Shown: positions 7,196 to 9,646 of the stretch, in pieces
Position numbering within the stretch: the first letter of the stretch is position 1
Layout: every line of letters starts with the position of its first letter
Source: Bacteroidota bacterium
Lineage (GTDB): Bacteria; Bacteroidota; Bacteroidia; Cytophagales; Cyclobacteriaceae
Direction: 5' to 3'
DNA length: 9,646 nucleotides
Assembly (NCBI GenBank): GCA_023431285.1
Contig: JAEYXN010000115.1
Coordinates: 1 to 9,646 of the forward strand
Translations under genes and position numbers: made by a program
The notes under the pieces: model-generated
Databases searched by the model: none
What the model was told of the DNA's origin: nothing
Seen by the model: the letters and a program-made list of their open reading frames with translations, nothing else

Positions 7196-7882
7196 ATGGA
7201 CATCGGGAAATACAAGAGCCACGACCGTATCCTTCTCGCCGTTGACTGTATCATATTCGGATTCGACGGAACTCAACTAAAAGCCTTGCTTATCAAACGC
7301 GGGTTTGAACCTGAGAAAGGTAAGTGGTCCCTCATGGGAGGATTCGTCAGCAAGAATGAAAGTGCAGACACCGCGGCTGCGCGTATCCTTAGTCAGCTTA
7401 CCGGTCTTGAAGATGTCTATATGGAGCAACTACACTGCTTCAGTGATGTGGATCGCGATCCCGAAGGGCGCGTTGTTTCTGTTGCGTACTTTGCCCTGAT
7501 CAACATTGAAGAATACAGTGTCCAGTTGCAAACTGACCACGAGCCACGATGGTTTCCGCTGAATAAAATACCACAACTGATCTTCGACCATAAGCAGATG
7601 GTAGCGATGGCGAAAGAACGTCTTCAGCACAAAGTATCCAATCACCCTATTGGCTTCGAACTCCTGCCAATGAAGTTCACACTTCCGCAGTTGCAGAATC
7701 TTTATGAGGCCATCTATGAAAGCCCTCTGGATAAAAGAAACTTTACCCGTAAGATACTCAGCCTCGGAATCCTCAATAAACTCGCTGAAAAAGAGAAAGA
7801 GTCTTCACGAAAGGGAGCATTCTATTACGTCTTTGATAAAAGCAAGTACAAGAAGCTGCAGGAAGGCGTCAAATTTATCTAG
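7196..7882 (+). CDS. araR: AraR-type transcriptional regulator, degenerate Nudix domain plus winged helix (NrtR family)
   Basis: A 228-residue protein with two parts. Residues about 8-145 form a Nudix fold. The Nudix box (GX5EX7REUXEEXGU) falls at 49-71 as GFVSKNE, seven residues, then RILSQLTGL: the first Gly, Glu and Arg remain, but the glutamates of REUXEE are replaced (RILSQL), so hydrolase activity is unlikely. Residues about 159-222, starting MKFTLPQLQNLYEAIYESPL and including KRNFTRKILSLGIL, match the C-terminal winged-helix DNA-binding domain of NrtR-type regulators. In Bacteroides thetaiotaomicron such a protein (AraR) represses arabinose genes and is released by L-arabinose; the same role is inferred here from fold and linkage. 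It would act on the palindrome at 1394-1419. I prefer the ATG at 7196 to an in-frame TTG at 7157, which would add 13 residues with no family resemblance and lies in the probable promoter. NAD or another pentose gene set could be the target, but this is less likely. Confidence 0.88.
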   Translation: MDIGKYKSHDRILLAVDCIIFGFDGTQLKALLIKRGFEPEKGKWSLMGGFVSKNESADTAAARILSQLTGLEDVYMEQLHCFSDVDRDPEGRVVSVAYFALINIEEYSVQLQTDHEPRWFPLNKIPQLIFDHKQMVAMAKERLQHKVSNHPIGFELLPMKFTLPQLQNLYEAIYESPLDKRNFTRKILSLGILNKLAEKEKESSRKGAFYYVFDKSKYKKLQEGVKFI

Positions 7883-7998
7883 TCGTACATCGCTGAACTA
7901 TCCCACCAGTAAGTACTGATTGATTTGCAGGTTGGCGATCCTTTGCCTGATCAGGGCCTGTTACGTTCGACGGCATTAATATTTTAGCCCAGACTAAC

Positions 7999-9468
7999 AT
8001 GACCGTCCTCCGCCTTTTTCCCCGCGAAGCTACTCATCAGATCAGCCGACACCTCTATGGGCATTTTGCTGAACATCTGGGTTGGGGAATTTATGATGGG
8101 ATTTACGTGGGAGAAGGCTCCTCTATCCCAAACATCAATGGCATTCGCACTGATGTGATTGAACGCCTAAAAGCAATTGGCATCCCGAACCTTCGATGGC
8201 CCGGCGGGTGTTTTGCCGATACCTACAACTGGAAGGATGGGATAGGTCCGAAAGAAAGCCGGCCCTCAATTGTGAACACCTGGTGGGGAGGAGTGACCGA
8301 GAACAACAGATTTGGTACTCATGACTTCCTGAATTTCTGTGAGCTTCTTGGAGCTGAACCTTTTATCTCTGCCAATGTCGGAAGCGGAACTGTCCGGGAG
8401 TTGATGGAGTGGGTGCAGTATGTGAACTTCGAAGGTGAGAGTCCTATGTCGAGTCTTCGGAAGGTGAATGGACGGGAACATCCTTGGTCAGTGAAGTTCT
8501 GGGGTCTGGGAAATGAAGCGTGGGGATGCGGCGGAAACATGCGTGCCGAATATTATGCAGACTTTTACAGGCAGTATTCAACATTCATGACAGACTGGTT
8601 CAACAGTACGGCGCTTTACCGAATTGCATCAGGACCGCAGAGTGATGACTATCGTTGGACGGAGACGCTCATGAAAATGATCCCGTTAAAGTTGATGGAG
8701 GGAATCGGTCTACATCACTACTCGGTGATTGACTGGAATCATAAAGGTCCGGCGATAGAATATTCTGACCACCAGTATTTTCAGACAATGCGGAAAGCAT
8801 TGTTTATGGAGGAACTTATTCAGCGTCACGGGTCCATAATGGATAAATATGATCCTGACAGGAATGTGGCGTTGGTCGTAGATGAATGGGGAACATGGTA
8901 TGATCCTACGCCCGGAACAAACCCCGGGTTTCTTCATCAGCAAAACACGATGCGGGATGCATTGGTGGCTGCAGTCACGCTGAATATTTTTAATACACAT
9001 TGTAGTCGTGTGCGAATGGCCAATCTTGCGCAAACTGTGAATGTGTTACAATGTGTCATCATGACCGAAGGTGAGAAGATTCTGCTGACGCCGACTTATC
9101 ATATCATGAAGATGTATCGCGGCCACCACGATTCACTCATGGTTCCGATAGCCTTTGAATCACCAATGATCATTGCCGATGATGGTGAGATTCCTGCGTT
9201 ATCTGTTTCTGCGTCCGTGAATGAGAAAGGTGAAATTTTGGTGACCATTGCTAATATAGATATTGTAAATCCGCACGAGATTCTGCTCCAGAGTGACGAC
9301 GCCCTGGCGATACTTTCTTCAGAAATTTTATCCGCAGAATCTGTCCGTACCTACAACTCTTTCGAAAATCCTTCAAAGGTGACCACACGTAGGTTTTCTG
9401 TTTCAATGGAAGAGGGAATGAGTTTTTCCATTCCTCCCGGAGCCATAGTTGCTTTGCGGATTCGCTAA
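7999..9468 (+). CDS. abfA: GH51 alpha-L-arabinofuranosidase, cytoplasmic type
   Basis: A 489-residue retaining glycoside hydrolase that releases terminal L-arabinofuranose from arabino-oligosaccharides. The N-terminal YGHFAEHLGWGIYDGI (20-35) and LRWPGGCFADTYNWKDGIGP (65-84) are GH51 signatures. The acid/base is Glu173 in GLGNEAWGCGG, and the nucleophile is Glu296 in VVDEWGTWY, both on the (beta/alpha)8 barrel. Residues from about 390 form the C-terminal beta-sandwich, ending in FSIPPGAIVALRI. There is no signal peptide: the protein begins directly with the first barrel strand, so it should act in the cytoplasm on small imported oligosaccharides. The gene starts 116 bases after araR and may be cotranscribed with it; no clear promoter is visible in the gap, which holds only a CCTGATCAGG palindrome at 7946-7955. 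It ends with a double stop, TAATAA. Full length and apparently active. Confidence 0.95.
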   Translation: MTVLRLFPREATHQISRHLYGHFAEHLGWGIYDGIYVGEGSSIPNINGIRTDVIERLKAIGIPNLRWPGGCFADTYNWKDGIGPKESRPSIVNTWWGGVTENNRFGTHDFLNFCELLGAEPFISANVGSGTVRELMEWVQYVNFEGESPMSSLRKVNGREHPWSVKFWGLGNEAWGCGGNMRAEYYADFYRQYSTFMTDWFNSTALYRIASGPQSDDYRWTETLMKMIPLKLMEGIGLHHYSVIDWNHKGPAIEYSDHQYFQTMRKALFMEELIQRHGSIMDKYDPDRNVALVVDEWGTWYDPTPGTNPGFLHQQNTMRDALVAAVTLNIFNTHCSRVRMANLAQTVNVLQCVIMTEGEKILLTPTYHIMKMYRGHHDSLMVPIAFESPMIIADDGEIPALSVSASVNEKGEILVTIANIDIVNPHEILLQSDDALAILSSEILSAESVRTYNSFENPSKVTTRRFSVSMEEGMSFSIPPGAIVALRIR

Positions 9469-9486
9469 TAAAGTACTTTGGAGTGT

Positions 9487-9532
9487 GCGCTACGCGTAAC
9501 GCCTCTTAAATAGTTTTGGAGCCGCCCAAAAC
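9487..9532. repeat. Two adjacent inverted repeats after the GH51 gene
   Basis: The first, 9487-9502, is a 16-base palindrome around TACGCGTA (9491-9498) with one mismatched pair (9490:9499). The second has perfect 7-base arms, GTTTTGG (9513-9519) and CCAAAAC (9526-9532), around a six-base loop. They begin 18 bases after the stop and may end the araR-abfA transcript or protect its 3' end. Neither is followed by a clean T run, so I do not call a classical terminator. TAGTTTTG at 9511-9518 also fits the -7 consensus on the + strand, but no -33 partner lies at suitable spacing. Confidence 0.4.
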
Positions 9533-9615
9533 AATCAAAAACTTATCCATTGCTATCGTTTCAGTAATAGCGCCCGAGGAGGTCATGTTCAGATATTAAA
9601 AATCTCTAATTTGGG

Positions 9616-9640
9616 TTTTGCAATCGATTTTATTGCAAAG
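9616..9640. repeat. Inverted repeat at the right window edge
   Basis: TTTGCAAT (9617-9624) and ATTGCAAA (9632-9639) are perfect 8-base arms around a seven-base spacer; a T-G pair (9616:9640) could extend it. It lies 148 bases beyond the GH51 stop in otherwise featureless AT-rich sequence. It may be an operator or hairpin belonging to a gene beyond the window. No T run follows within view, so it does not look like a terminator. Confidence 0.45.
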
Positions 9641-9646
9641 AAGTGT

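Noticed and set aside
7907..7918. CAGTA/TACTG inverted repeat after the regulator gene, considered as a terminator
   Set aside because: The two-base spacer is too small for a hairpin loop and no T run follows.
8710..9033. A 107-codon minus-strand open frame inside the GH51 gene
   Set aside because: Antisense shadow of a conserved coding region containing the catalytic Glu296; no domain or start signal.
9593..9601. ATATTAAAA, shared with the operator core at 1405-1413
   Set aside because: Only the AT-rich centre matches; the GATACA and TGTATC arms are absent, so it is not a second operator.

Overview
This window holds an L-arabinose catabolic locus, most likely from the phylum Bacteroidetes. 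The signs for that are a TAnnTTTG-type -7 promoter element ahead of the first ara gene, A/T-rich leaders without Shine-Dalgarno sequences before the starts, an SGLT-like sodium symporter as the sugar importer, and a Nudix-fold AraR-type regulator, a regulator class described from gut Bacteroides. A free-living Cytophagales- or Chitinophagales-like lineage is my guess only. All seven genes lie on the + strand and none looks broken.

Layout. (1) 126-1025: an exported alpha/beta-hydrolase esterase, possibly acting on acetylated or feruloylated xylan side chains. (2) 1026-1446: a 421-base spacer whose last ~75 bases carry a 26-bp imperfect palindrome placed between apparent -33 and -7 promoter elements, the best operator candidate in the window. 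(3) 1447-7075: a compact run of araB (ribulokinase), araD (ribulose-5-phosphate 4-epimerase), araA (arabinose isomerase) and an SSS-family symporter, with gaps of 3, 40 and 75 bases, closed by a strong intrinsic terminator at about 7099-7135. (4) 7196-7882: an AraR-like regulator made of a Nudix domain with a ruined catalytic box plus a C-terminal winged helix. (5) 7999-9468: a GH51 alpha-L-arabinofuranosidase without a signal peptide. (6) 9469-9646: non-coding sequence with several inverted repeats.

How it works together. The arabinofuranosidase releases L-arabinose from oligosaccharides in the cytoplasm, and the symporter brings in free arabinose. AraA converts arabinose to L-ribulose, AraB phosphorylates it, and AraD epimerises L-ribulose 5-phosphate to D-xylulose 5-phosphate for the pentose phosphate pathway. 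The regulator probably represses the araB promoter until arabinose is present. The esterase may help outside the cytoplasmic membrane by removing ester groups that block arabinoxylan side chains.

I find no mobile element, RNA gene, CRISPR array or clearly undescribed system. The points most worth checking are the operator/promoter overlap, the apparent lack of a second operator copy near araR or the GH51 gene, and a cytoplasmic GH51 enzyme with no oligosaccharide importer in view.
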